Positions 36,367-44,427 of a DNA stretch of 64,000 bases are shown piece by piece. The DNA lies in assembly GCF_046719765.1 (NCBI RefSeq), contig NZ_JABEBY010000005.1, forward strand, positions 62,001 through 126,000. Reading direction: 5' to 3'. Origin of the DNA: Halonotius sp046719765 (GTDB lineage: Archaea > Halobacteriota > Halobacteria > Halobacteriales > Haloferacaceae). A model generated the notes under the pieces. It did no database searches, had not been told where the DNA came from, and saw nothing but the letters and a program-made list of their open reading frames with translations. Both the position numbers and the translations under genes were made by a program. Positions within the stretch are counted from its first letter, which is position 1; each line of letters begins with the position of its first letter.

Positions 36367-36867
36367 ATGGCTGATGCGTATCCGGGGCCACTCTTTCTCG
36401 ATGCGACGGTCGTCAGCAATTTTGCCAGCACGGACGGCTGTGAACTGCTTGTCCGAACGCTTGGTTCTCCGGTAGTCACGCCAGCAGTCCAAGACGAGAT
36501 CGAACGCGGCGAAGCCCACGGCCACGAGTACCTTGCGACGGCAGTGGCTGCTATCGATGACACCATACCAATTCACACGGTGTCAACACCAGCTGCGGAG
36601 CCGTCGAGTCAGATTGAACTCGATGCTGGTGAGGCTGAATCACTTCGGGGTGCGATTGCCACCGACGGAACCATCGCAACCGACGATCTGGCCGCACGAC
36701 GGGCTGCCACACAGCAGGACGTGCCGGTAACGGGATCAATCGGACTTCTCGTTCACTGCATTACTCACGATGAGTTGAGTCCTGAAACCGCGGACGACTG
36801 GCTCACAACGTGGCGGGACAAACGAGGATACTACGCTCCTGTGGACAGTATCTCTGAGGTACTGTAG
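36367..36867 (+). CDS. PIN-like (DUF3368-type) putative toxin
   Basis: 166 residues. It begins PLFLDATVVSNFASTDGCEL, the DxTxxxNF motif with the first PIN acid. A middle SQIELDAGEAESLRGAIATD gives 'LDxGEAE', and TIATDDLAARRAA supplies TDD. A late SIGLLVHCITHDELS is typical of DUF3368. It directly abuts the UPF0175 gene, a usual pairing. A stabilising TA role or defence role is possible. No frameshift or motif loss is seen. Confidence 0.85.
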   Translation: MADAYPGPLFLDATVVSNFASTDGCELLVRTLGSPVVTPAVQDEIERGEAHGHEYLATAVAAIDDTIPIHTVSTPAAEPSSQIELDAGEAESLRGAIATDGTIATDDLAARRAATQQDVPVTGSIGLLVHCITHDELSPETADDWLTTWRDKRGYYAPVDSISEVL

Positions 36868-36910
36868 CCATCCGACGACGCGACTTTGCATATATTTGCA
36901 TGCTCACAAA

Positions 36911-36919
36911 CTATATTGC
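36911..36919 (+). promoter_or_regulatory. TATA-box promoter and palindromes before the second winged-helix pair
   Basis: CTATATTGC is 23-31 bases before the ATG at 36942. Two AT-rich palindromes flank it: TGCATATATTTGCA (36887-36900) and GTATATAC (36930-36937). They are candidate operator sites for the winged-helix product. Confidence 0.55.
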
Positions 36920-36941
36920 AACACATCCCGTATATACAGGC

Positions 36942-37478
36942 ATGGATGAGTTTGATCCGGCTCCGGCTGTTGACGACGCGGCCGAGCCACGCCAGCAGTG
37001 GCTCGACGAGACCGACACCTTCGGCCGGGTCTACGACGTTGTACTCGGTATCACGTCGCCGACGCCCGCGGCGGAGATCGCCGAGATTGCCGACTGCTCG
37101 GCCAACGCCGCGACCAAACACCTCACGCGACTGGCGGAGATGGGCGTCGTCAACGCCGACCGCGAGAGCCGCCCGGCGCGCTTTGCTCGCAACGACGGTT
37201 ATCTCGAATGGCAGGAGGCCAGCCGGATCGCCCGCGAGCTATCGGTCGCCGAAATCATCGACCGCGTCGAGTCGCTGGAAGCCGAGCGCGACGAGTACGA
37301 AGAGCGATTCGGTACGACCGATCCCACCGAGGTTTCCGTCTTTGACCACGGCGACCACGATACCATCCACGAGCGTATGGCCGCAGTCAGTGAGTGGCAA
37401 GGGCTGATCCGTGATCTGCGGCTCTACGAACTGGCCCGCCAACTGGCCCAAAACGACGGCCACCTGATCCCGGCATGA
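36942..37478 (+). CDS. Winged-helix regulator, putative antitoxin (DUF7342-like)
   Basis: 178 residues from MDEFDPAPAVDDAAEPRQQW. The helix-turn-helix with wing is 'PAAEIAEIADCSANAATKHL', then TRLAEMGVVNADRESRPARF. A C-terminal helical region (IDRVESLEAERDEYEERFGT onward) may form a coiled coil. The stop overlaps the next gene's ATG by four bases. I recall this family (DUF7342) next to TumE-like genes in haloarchaea. It is predicted to repress its own operon and to neutralise the partner; both are inferred. Confidence 0.85.
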   Translation: MDEFDPAPAVDDAAEPRQQWLDETDTFGRVYDVVLGITSPTPAAEIAEIADCSANAATKHLTRLAEMGVVNADRESRPARFARNDGYLEWQEASRIARELSVAEIIDRVESLEAERDEYEERFGTTDPTEVSVFDHGDHDTIHERMAAVSEWQGLIRDLRLYELARQLAQNDGHLIPA

Positions 37479-37945
37479 CGCCGCCAGCGGGGCCACCGGA
37501 CGATCCGACGGAGCGACCGGACGGTTCGACGGGGCCGCCGGATCGCCAGACGTTGCGACTGCTCGAACGCCAGTGTGCAACGACGCCGCTGGTCGCCGAC
37601 ACCGAATTCCAGCCGCGTTCAACGGAGCCGCGCCGGCTGGTGGCGACGCTCGACACCGACGCGTTTCCCAATGAGGTTACGACCGCTCGGCTCGATATCC
37701 GGTGGTTCACGACCGGCGATTTCTCGTTGCACTACGTCGAAACGACAACTGACGGCGACCACTGGGAGTGCCGCTGGGATCGACATCCGAACCCGCACAG
37801 CGCGCGGTGCCATGTTCACGAACCACCGGACAGAACATCTGTTGTCGATTTCTCACTGGAATCAACCCACCCACTCGATGTGTATGCGACGGTCGTTGCG
37901 GCGATCCAGCAACGGCTTGCGGATCACTGGGACGACGAAACGTAA
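37475..37945 (+). CDS. TumE-like putative toxin
   Basis: 156 residues. The first ~30 are Pro/Asp-rich and disordered (TPPAGPPDDPTERPDGSTGP). The core resembles TumE/DUF6516-type toxins: 'ARLDIRWFTTGDFSLHYVET', WECRWDRHPNPHSARCHVH and a C-terminal helix HPLDVYATVVAAIQQRL. The W..GDFS.HY and RWDRHPN...H motifs carry the likely active residues. It is coupled to the winged-helix gene. The toxin role is an inference from resemblance and context; some haloarchaeal members are just annotated as hypothetical. Confidence 0.75.
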   Translation: MTPPAGPPDDPTERPDGSTGPPDRQTLRLLERQCATTPLVADTEFQPRSTEPRRLVATLDTDAFPNEVTTARLDIRWFTTGDFSLHYVETTTDGDHWECRWDRHPNPHSARCHVHEPPDRTSVVDFSLESTHPLDVYATVVAAIQQRLADHWDDET

Positions 37946-37959
37946 AAACGGAGCCGATC

Positions 37960-38853
37960 TCAGCTGAGCAGTTCGACCAGCAGGGCCTTCTGGGCGTGCA
38001 GCCGGTTTTCGGCCTGCTCCCACACAATCGAGCGGTCGCTTTCGATGACGCTGTCGGTGATCTCCTCGCCGCGATGGGCCGGCAGGCAGTGCATCACCGT
38101 CGCGTCGGTGTCGGCCAGCAGCTCGTCGTTGAGCTGGAAGCCGTCGAAGGCCGCGAGTTTCTCCTCGCGTTCGTCCTCCTCGCCCATGCTGACCCACACG
38201 TCCGTATAGATCACGTCCGCGCCGTCGATGGCGGCCTCCGGATCGGTGAAGACCTCGGGCGCCTCGCCGAGTTCGGCGGCGCGGTCGATGACGGCGTCGT
38301 CCATCGCGTACTCGGCTGGCGTTGCGACCGCGAGATCGACGCCGGCGAGCGCGCAGCCGACAGCGAAGGACTGGCCGACGTTGTTGCCGTCACCGATCCA
38401 GGCGACCCGCACGTCGTCGAGGCCGCCGAACTGCTCGCGGATCGTCAGGAGGTCCGCCAGCGTCTGGCAGGGATGGGCGTCGTCGGTCAGCCCGTTGATC
38501 ACGGGCACGTCGGCGTACTCGGCGAGGGTTTCGGCGTCGGCGTGGTCGAACAGCCGGGCCATGATCCCGTCGACGTACCGACCCATCGCGCGGGCGGTGT
38601 CCTTTAGCGGCTCGCCGTGGCCCAACTGGATGTCGTCGGGGCCCATGAAGATCGCATGCCCGCCGAGTTGCGTCATTCCCGTCTCGAAGGAGATTCGGGT
38701 GCGCGTGCTCGGCTTCTCGAAGAGCATGCCGAGGGTCTGGTCGGCGAGGTGGGCGTCGTTGTCGCCGGCTTTCAGATCGGCTGCCAGCGCGAGCAACGCG
38801 TCGAGTTCGTCGGCCGAGACATCGTCGATGTCGAGGAAATCGTCCGCGTTCAT
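37960..38853 (-). CDS. argF: Ornithine carbamoyltransferase
   Basis: 297 residues. Carbamoyl-phosphate site KPSTRTRISFETGM, the transcarbamylase HPCQTLADLLTI and ornithine-loop HCLPAHRGEE are all present. It makes citrulline from ornithine. It is the last gene of the lysW-argX-argC-argB-argD-argE-argF unit and overlaps argE by four bases. The convergent TumE-like gene ends 14 bases away, leaving little room for terminators. Confidence 0.97.
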   Translation of the reverse strand: MNADDFLDIDDVSADELDALLALAADLKAGDNDAHLADQTLGMLFEKPSTRTRISFETGMTQLGGHAIFMGPDDIQLGHGEPLKDTARAMGRYVDGIMARLFDHADAETLAEYADVPVINGLTDDAHPCQTLADLLTIREQFGGLDDVRVAWIGDGNNVGQSFAVGCALAGVDLAVATPAEYAMDDAVIDRAAELGEAPEVFTDPEAAIDGADVIYTDVWVSMGEEDEREEKLAAFDGFQLNDELLADTDATVMHCLPAHRGEEITDSVIESDRSIVWEQAENRLHAQKALLVELLS

Positions 38854-39980
38854 TGTGCTGCCTCCGTACCAGCCGTCGCCTCGCTGTCACCCGCCGTCGC
38901 ATCGTCGCTAACGCCGAGTCGATCACACACGTCGATCAGCACCTCGGTGGCGTTGTCGAACTCAGTGAGTGGCAGGTGTTCGTTCGGCGTGTGGTCGAGA
39001 CTGGAGTCGCCCGGGCCGTAGCTCACCATCTCACAGTCCCACTCGGTGGCGAAGACGTTCATGTCGCTGGTGCCGGTTTTCCGGAGGAGCCGGGGATCGG
39101 CACCGCCCTCGCGGATCGCCGCGCGGAAGACGCGGGCCAACTCCGTGCGCGGGCTGGTCATCACCGGCGGGATCGACTCCGTCCAGTTGACTGTGCCGAC
39201 CTCAAGTTCCGCATCCGAGAGTTCGCGTACCTCGTCGGGCGTCCGCTCTGGTGGCACCCGCAACTGGAACTCCATGGTCGACTCCATTGAGAGCCCATCG
39301 ACGGAGACGCCGCCCTCGATGTCGACGGGTTTCGTCGTCACCTGCTCGAAGACTGGCACCCACTCGTCTGGCTCGAAGATCGCCTCGACGCGATCCCACC
39401 AGCTCATCGCGTGTTGGATCGCGTTGAGGTCGGGCCGGGAGTGATGCCCGGACTCGCTGGCGGCGACGTAGGTGCCCTCAAGGAGGCCGCGGTAGCCCAG
39501 CGTGATCCCGTCCCAGCCGGATGGCTCGCCGTTGATGATGAGGTCGGGGGCTTCGCGGTGATCAGTCAGGTACCACGCGCCACGCGAGGTCGACTCCTCG
39601 CCGACGACGCCGACGAAGGATGCGCCGGTTTCGACCGCCGCGATCGCCATCGATGCCAGCGAACCAGTCGCGTCGACGCTGCCGCGCCCCCAGAGTTCGG
39701 GGCCGTCGTCGCCATCGTTGATCTCGACGGGGATCTCACCGGGGACGGTGTCAATGTGTGAGGTCAGCAGGACGCTGTCGTCGCCCGGCGCGCGAACGTT
39801 GCCGATGTCGTCGATCCAGACCTCGCGGTCGTGGCGGTCGAAAAAGGCCGCCAGTGCCTCGGCGGCTTCCGTTTCTTCGCCCGAGACCGATGGAATCGAC
39901 ACCAACTCGGTGAGGAGTCGGCGGCCCTCGGTGTCGATAGCGGGATGTTCCAGTGCGCCGTGGGTTGATTCGACAGCCAT
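38850..39980 (-). CDS. argE: [LysW]-ornithine/lysine hydrolase (M20 peptidase)
   Basis: 376 residues. M20 metallohydrolase: VLLTSHIDTVPGEIP, VDATGSLASMAI, catalytic Glu in GVVGEESTSRG, and RKTGTSDMNVFA near the C-terminus. It releases ornithine from the LysW carrier protein, the LysK role. The start shares one base with the argD stop (TGATG). Its place among LysW-pathway genes supports the carrier-protein substrate instead of free N-acetylornithine. Confidence 0.93.
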   Translation of the reverse strand: MAVESTHGALEHPAIDTEGRRLLTELVSIPSVSGEETEAAEALAAFFDRHDREVWIDDIGNVRAPGDDSVLLTSHIDTVPGEIPVEINDGDDGPELWGRGSVDATGSLASMAIAAVETGASFVGVVGEESTSRGAWYLTDHREAPDLIINGEPSGWDGITLGYRGLLEGTYVAASESGHHSRPDLNAIQHAMSWWDRVEAIFEPDEWVPVFEQVTTKPVDIEGGVSVDGLSMESTMEFQLRVPPERTPDEVRELSDAELEVGTVNWTESIPPVMTSPRTELARVFRAAIREGGADPRLLRKTGTSDMNVFATEWDCEMVSYGPGDSSLDHTPNEHLPLTEFDNATEVLIDVCDRLGVSDDATAGDSEATAGTEAAQ

Positions 39981-41116
39981 CAGTCAAGTGCCTCCGTGAG
40001 CGCGTCGACGACGGTGTCGACGTGTGTTTCGTCAATGGTGAGCGGGGGCAAAAATCGGACGACTGTGCGGCCCGCCGGCAGCGCGAGGATCTGGTGGTTC
40101 ATCGCCAGATCACGCAGCACGCGGTTCGCGCCGCGTTTCACCTCGACGCCGACCATCAGCCCGTTGCCGCGTACGTCGCGGACGCCGAGATCGTGTTCCT
40201 CGGCGGCGGCCTCGATTTCGCTCATCATGTACTCGCCCATGTCGGCGGCGTGCTGCGGAATCCCCTCATCGACGATAGTCGAGACAGTCGCGTGTGCCGC
40301 CGCGGAGATGACCGGGCCGCCGCTGAACGTCGAGGCGTGCGAGCCGTAGTTGTCGGCGATCCAGTCACGGCAGAGCGTCGCGCCGACCGGGAGCCCGTTG
40401 CCGAGGCCCTTCGCGCTCGTGATCATATCCGGCACCACGTCGGCCCACTCGGAGGCCCAGAGCGTGCCGGTGCGACCCATCCCGGTCTGTACCTCATCGA
40501 AGATCAGTGCCGCGCCGCTGGTCGCGGTCTCGACGCGAGCCCGCTGGAGGAACTCCTTGCGAGCGGGGTTGATCCCGCCCTCGCCCTGCACCGGTTCGAT
40601 GATCACTGCGGCGGTGTCGTCGTCGATGGCGGCGGCCATCTCTGCGGCGTCGTCGTACGCGACGAACTCGACATCGCCGATCAGCGGCTCGTAGGGCTTC
40701 TTGTACTTGTCTTTCCACGTCGTTGCGAGCGCGCCCATCGTCCGGCCGTGGAACCCGCGTTTCGTCGAGATGATCTTCGAGTTCCCCGTCGCCGAGCGGG
40801 CGAATTTGAGGGCGGCTTCGTTGGCCTCCGTTCCCGAGTTACAGAGCCACACCTTGTCGACGGTTTTCGGGGCGGTTTCGGCGAGCAGTTCGTACAGCTT
40901 CGTCCTGATCTCGACCGGATAGGACGCCTGCACGTAGGTGAGTCGTGAGAGCTGGTCGGTGATGGCGTCTTGGACGGCCTCGTGGCCGTGGCCGAGCGGG
41001 ACGCAGGCGTAGCTCGCGCCCATGTCCAGATACTCGGTACCGTTGCTGTCGGTGACGTACGCGCCGTCACCCTCGACGATCTCGATCGGTTTCTCCGAGA
41101 AGACAAAGCCACTCAT
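39980..41116 (-). CDS. argD: Acetylornithine-type aminotransferase ([LysW]-glutamate semialdehyde)
   Basis: 378 residues, PLP class III: SGTEANEAALKFAR, GFHGRTMGALATTW, VQGEGGINPA, FDEVQTGMGRTGTLW and the PLP Lys in MITSAKGLGNGLPVGA. It transaminates carrier-bound glutamate semialdehyde. It overlaps argB by four bases and shares a base with argE. Normal length with no anomalies. Confidence 0.96.
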   Translation of the reverse strand: MSGFVFSEKPIEIVEGDGAYVTDSNGTEYLDMGASYACVPLGHGHEAVQDAITDQLSRLTYVQASYPVEIRTKLYELLAETAPKTVDKVWLCNSGTEANEAALKFARSATGNSKIISTKRGFHGRTMGALATTWKDKYKKPYEPLIGDVEFVAYDDAAEMAAAIDDDTAAVIIEPVQGEGGINPARKEFLQRARVETATSGAALIFDEVQTGMGRTGTLWASEWADVVPDMITSAKGLGNGLPVGATLCRDWIADNYGSHASTFSGGPVISAAAHATVSTIVDEGIPQHAADMGEYMMSEIEAAAEEHDLGVRDVRGNGLMVGVEVKRGANRVLRDLAMNHQILALPAGRTVVRFLPPLTIDETHVDTVVDALTEALD

Positions 41117-42078
41117 TGGGTGATCTCTCCGTTATCTGCCAGCGCGCTCGCCTCGATTTTCGTGCCCGCGCCGTCGAGCGCGCTACTGACCGGCGCGTCG
41201 CGGTTGGCGTCGCCGACGTGGACTGCCGTCGCGCCACCTTCCAGTGCCTCGGTTGCGGCCATCACTTTCTTCGTCATGAACCCTTCCGCGGCGTCTTTCA
41301 CCGCCGCCAATTCGTCGGGTGTCGCTGCCGACTCGATGAGCGTCTCGGGGTCGTCGGGATCGGCGTAGATCCCCTCAACATCGGTCAACACCACGAGTTC
41401 GGCACCGAGCGCGCCGGCGACGGCGGCCGCCGAGCGGTCGGCGTCGGCGTTGACCGGCAGGAGTTCGTCGTCGTCCTCGCCGAGCATCGGCACGCTCACG
41501 ACCGGCGTGTAGCCGTCGGCGAGCAGTGAGTCCAGCAGATCGCTGTTCACGTCGGTAATCTTGCCGGAGTGGTCGCCGCGTTTGATCTTCTTTTTGCCGT
41601 CTTCGAGTACGCGAACCGCCGACTTGCGGGGGCCGGTCAGCAACCCGCCATCGACGCCCGACAGCCCGACGGCGTCGACACCAGCGTTGCGGAACAGCGT
41701 CGTCAACTCGGTGTTGAGTTTGCCGGCCATCACCATAGCGAAGACCTCCATCGTCTCTTCGTCGGTGAATCGGCCGGTGACGCCGCCAGGCGTTTCGACG
41801 TACGTCGGCTCGATGTCCATGCGTTCCAGCGTCTCGTCGACGGCGGTCGAACCGCCGTGAACGACGACGACCTCGCGGCCCGAGTCGACGAGCGCGGCGA
41901 TATCGTCGACCGCGCCTTCGGGGTCAACCGCGTTCGCGCCGCCGATCTTGACGACGACCGGCGGCTGGCCGCCGTCGGTTCGGAGTCGCCGCTGCCGTGG
42001 GTCTGCGTGCGTCTGCGGGCGGTCAGCAGAATGATGCTGGCGACGGCGGGTACGTGTTGGTGAATCGTGTTCTGTCAT
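41113..42078 (-). CDS. argB: [LysW]-glutamate kinase (acetylglutamate kinase family)
   Basis: 321 residues, about 35-40 more than usual. The extra residues are an Arg/His/Thr-rich N-terminus (MTEHDSPTRTRRRQHHSADR...) before the kinase core begins at VVVKIGGANAVDP. Core motifs: VVVHGGSTAVDETL, GRFTDEETMEVFAM, and LVVLTDVEGIYADP. The tail has little haloarchaeal acidity, so it may be a recent N-terminal extension or the true start may be downstream; a GTG could serve near the core. Family and pathway are clear. Confidence 0.94.
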   Translation of the reverse strand: MTEHDSPTRTRRRQHHSADRPQTHADPRQRRLRTDGGQPPVVVKIGGANAVDPEGAVDDIAALVDSGREVVVVHGGSTAVDETLERMDIEPTYVETPGGVTGRFTDEETMEVFAMVMAGKLNTELTTLFRNAGVDAVGLSGVDGGLLTGPRKSAVRVLEDGKKKIKRGDHSGKITDVNSDLLDSLLADGYTPVVSVPMLGEDDDELLPVNADADRSAAAVAGALGAELVVLTDVEGIYADPDDPETLIESAATPDELAAVKDAAEGFMTKKVMAATEALEGGATAVHVGDANRDAPVSSALDGAGTKIEASALADNGEITQ

Positions 42079-42094
42079 AAGCAACCACTCCGTG

Positions 42095-43138
42095 TTATGG
42101 CGCGCCGACCGGGTGGAGCCCCTGAAAGTCGAGGCCAGCGGTTTCCTCAAGGCCGAGGGCGATGTTCGTGCCGTGGATCGCCTGCCCGGCCGAGCCTTTC
42201 ATCATGTTGTCGATTGCCGAGAAGGCGACGAGCCGCTTATTACCGGGGTCGAGTTCGAAGCCGACTTCGGCCATGTTGGTGCCGGCGACCGCCTTCGGTT
42301 CGGGGTAGCGGTAGACGCCACCGCCGCCGGCGACCAGTCGCACAAAGGGTTCGTCCTCGTATCTCTCGCGGTAGGCACTCCAGAGGTCGCCCTTCGAGAC
42401 GGGCTCGCCGGGGAAGACGTGACAGGTCGCCGACGAGCCGCGTGTCATATCGACCGCGTGGACCGTGAACGACAGCGAGACACCGAGGAACTGCTCGATT
42501 TCGGCCTCGTGGCGGTGGCCCGTCGGTGCGTACGGGCGGACGACGCCCGACCGCTCGGGGTGGCTGGAGGCGTCGCCGCCGCCCGCACCACCCTCCGAGG
42601 AGCCGACCTTTACGTCGGCGACGATCTGCTCGTCGCCCGAGAGGATGCCGGAATCAAACAGCGGTTTGAGACCAAGGATCGTCGAGGCGGCGTTGCAGCC
42701 GCCGCTGGCGATGAGATCAGCGCCAGGCAACTCGTCGCGGGTCAACTCGGGGAGCGCGTAGACGCTTTCCTCCAGGTACTCGGGCGCGCTGTGGCCGTCG
42801 TACCACTCCTCGTACTGTTCGGCCGTGTTGAGCCGGAAATCAGCCGAGAGATCGACGACGGTGTCGGCGTGCTCGTCAAATTCGTCGATCTGCTCCATCG
42901 AGACGCCGTGCGGGGTTGCCGCGAACAGTACGTCCACTGATTCCAAGTCGTCAGGCGAACTGAATCTGAGATCGAGTTCGCGGAGGTTCGGATGCGAGTA
43001 GCCGACTGTCTTGTTCGCTTTCGAGCGGCTCGTCGCCTGTTTGATCTCGAAGTTCGGGTGGCCGGCGAGGAGGCGGAGCAGTTCGCCGCCGGTGAACCCG
43101 GTACCGCCGACGACGCTGGCGGTGTAGGTGTCGCTCAT
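42095..43138 (-). CDS. argC: N-acetyl/[LysW]-glutamyl-phosphate reductase
   Basis: 347 residues. NADP-binding start 'ASVVGGTGFTGGELLRLLAG', catalytic Cys in LIASGGCNAASTI and GHRHEAEIEQFL. It reduces carrier-linked glutamyl phosphate to the semialdehyde. It overlaps argX by four bases and is separated from argB by 16 bases. A Gly/Ser/Asp loop, KVGSSEGGAGGGDASSHP, sits where the family has its active-site loop. Confidence 0.96.
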   Translation of the reverse strand: MSDTYTASVVGGTGFTGGELLRLLAGHPNFEIKQATSRSKANKTVGYSHPNLRELDLRFSSPDDLESVDVLFAATPHGVSMEQIDEFDEHADTVVDLSADFRLNTAEQYEEWYDGHSAPEYLEESVYALPELTRDELPGADLIASGGCNAASTILGLKPLFDSGILSGDEQIVADVKVGSSEGGAGGGDASSHPERSGVVRPYAPTGHRHEAEIEQFLGVSLSFTVHAVDMTRGSSATCHVFPGEPVSKGDLWSAYRERYEDEPFVRLVAGGGGVYRYPEPKAVAGTNMAEVGFELDPGNKRLVAFSAIDNMMKGSAGQAIHGTNIALGLEETAGLDFQGLHPVGAP

Positions 43139-44016
43139 TGCGTCGCCTCCGGTGTCGCCTCGCTCGCTTTCGTCTCCAGCCAGTCGACAACGGTGGCCGG
43201 CATGTCGACATCGACACAGCCGTTGAGGGCTTTGAATTCGACGGTGTGGTTGATCTCATGGACGGTGTATTTGCCGCTTTCCTCGCCGCCGACCTCCATC
43301 AGATCGACACCGAGCAGGCCGCCGCCGACCGCGTCGCTGGCTTTCTCGACGAGGTCAAGCGCGGTATCGTCGAGTTCGAAGCCCGCGGTGTCGCCGCCTT
43401 TCGCGGCGTTGGTCAGCCAGTGATCCGAGCTTCTGGTCATCGCGGCGACGGGCTCGCCGTCGGTCGCCAGCACGCGGATGTCACGACCGGGTTTGTCGAC
43501 GAACTCCTGGACGTAGAACACCTTGTGCTCGTAGTGGCCGAGAACTTTCTTGTGTTCGAGGATGGCTTCGGCCGCGCTCTCGGAGTCGATCTTCGCCATC
43601 AGGCGACCCCATGAGCCGACGACCGGCTTGAGGACACAGGGGTAGCCGAAGGATTCGATGGCGTCCATCGCCGAGTCGACGGTGAAGGCGACTTTCGTAT
43701 CGGGTGTCGGCACGCCCGCGTCGTCGAGCGCGAGGCTGTTTTTCACCTTGTCGGCACACACGTCGGCCGTCTCGGGGCTGTTGATGACCGGCACATCGTA
43801 GTGGTCGATGAAGCGTGTCGCGTACAGCGACCGGCTGGTCGACAGACAGCGGTCGACGACGAGATCGAGGTCGTCGATGTCGGCGGTCGTGCCGTTGAGA
43901 CCGAACTGCTGTTTCCGCACGTCGATCTTCTCGATCTCGTGGTCGCGGTCGCGCAGCTCGTTGAGCAACAGCTTCTCGTCCTGCCTGATGCGCGAGTAGA
44001 GGATGCCGATCTTCAT
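43135..44016 (-). CDS. argX: Glutamate--LysW ligase ArgX (RimK family)
   Basis: 293 residues, ATP-grasp RimK/LysX type. It starts MKIGILYSRIRQDEKLLLNE and has PCVLKPVVGSWGRLMAKI for ATP binding, VQEFVDKPGRDIRVLATDGE, and HEINHTVEFKALNGCV for metal binding. It attaches glutamate to the C-terminal Glu of LysW, protecting the amino group. It lies second in the lysW unit, 48 bases after lysW. Whether it also acts on alpha-aminoadipate is not clear. Confidence 0.93.
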   Translation of the reverse strand: MKIGILYSRIRQDEKLLLNELRDRDHEIEKIDVRKQQFGLNGTTADIDDLDLVVDRCLSTSRSLYATRFIDHYDVPVINSPETADVCADKVKNSLALDDAGVPTPDTKVAFTVDSAMDAIESFGYPCVLKPVVGSWGRLMAKIDSESAAEAILEHKKVLGHYEHKVFYVQEFVDKPGRDIRVLATDGEPVAAMTRSSDHWLTNAAKGGDTAGFELDDTALDLVEKASDAVGGGLLGVDLMEVGGEESGKYTVHEINHTVEFKALNGCVDVDMPATVVDWLETKASEATPEATQ

Positions 44017-44064
44017 AGTGTGTGTAGGTCGGTTACCCCCGCTGCCGCGGGCGTCGCGGTCACG

Positions 44065-44235
44065 TTACTCGCCCCAGTCCTCTTCGAGTTCCGGGGCCGT
44101 GTCGAGTTCCGGCGGGTCGACGGCGATGACTTCCAACTCGGCACCACAGGTGCCACAGTCGATGATCTCTCCGACTTCGAGGTCGTCGTGCAGGTCGACG
44201 CCGGCACCGCATTCCGGACAATCTGCTTCTGACAT
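44065..44235 (-). CDS. lysW: LysW/ArgW amino-group carrier protein, 56 aa
   Basis: 56 residues: ADCPECGAGVDLHDDLEVGE and IIDCGTCGAELEV form a zinc ribbon with two CxxC knuckles, and the C-terminus is ELEEDWGE. The terminal Glu is the attachment point for the amino acid. It carries intermediates from ArgX through ArgE. The start at 44235 is set by the promoter at 44259-44272; the open frame upstream covers that promoter. Confidence 0.95.
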   Translation of the reverse strand: MSEADCPECGAGVDLHDDLEVGEIIDCGTCGAELEVIAVDPPELDTAPELEEDWGE

Positions 44236-44258
44236 GGGTGTACGCAGGCGTTCCCGAC

Positions 44259-44272
44259 GTATATACTTAAAC
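44259..44272 (-). promoter_or_regulatory. Promoter of the lysW-argXCBDEF unit
   Basis: TTTAAGTATATAC on the minus strand is 24-37 bases before the lysW ATG at 44235. A second AT-rich GTATAAATTATCC lies at 44287-44299. The rest of the 192-base gap to argH (44236-44427) has no gene. The first seven arginine genes after it are tightly packed, so this promoter probably drives all of them, with possible read-through from argG-argH. Confidence 0.65.
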
Positions 44273-44427
44273 ACATCGAACTTGTAGGATAATTTATACT
44301 ACTCAGCGTCGCCACTCGCGGCGGTTGAGCGCGTATCAGCGGCCTGGCGAAATTCTCGGCTGAATTTCATGTTTGGTGAGTGCCCCCGAACGGGGGTCGC
44401 CAGAGCCGGACGCGCCGCCGCCGAAAC

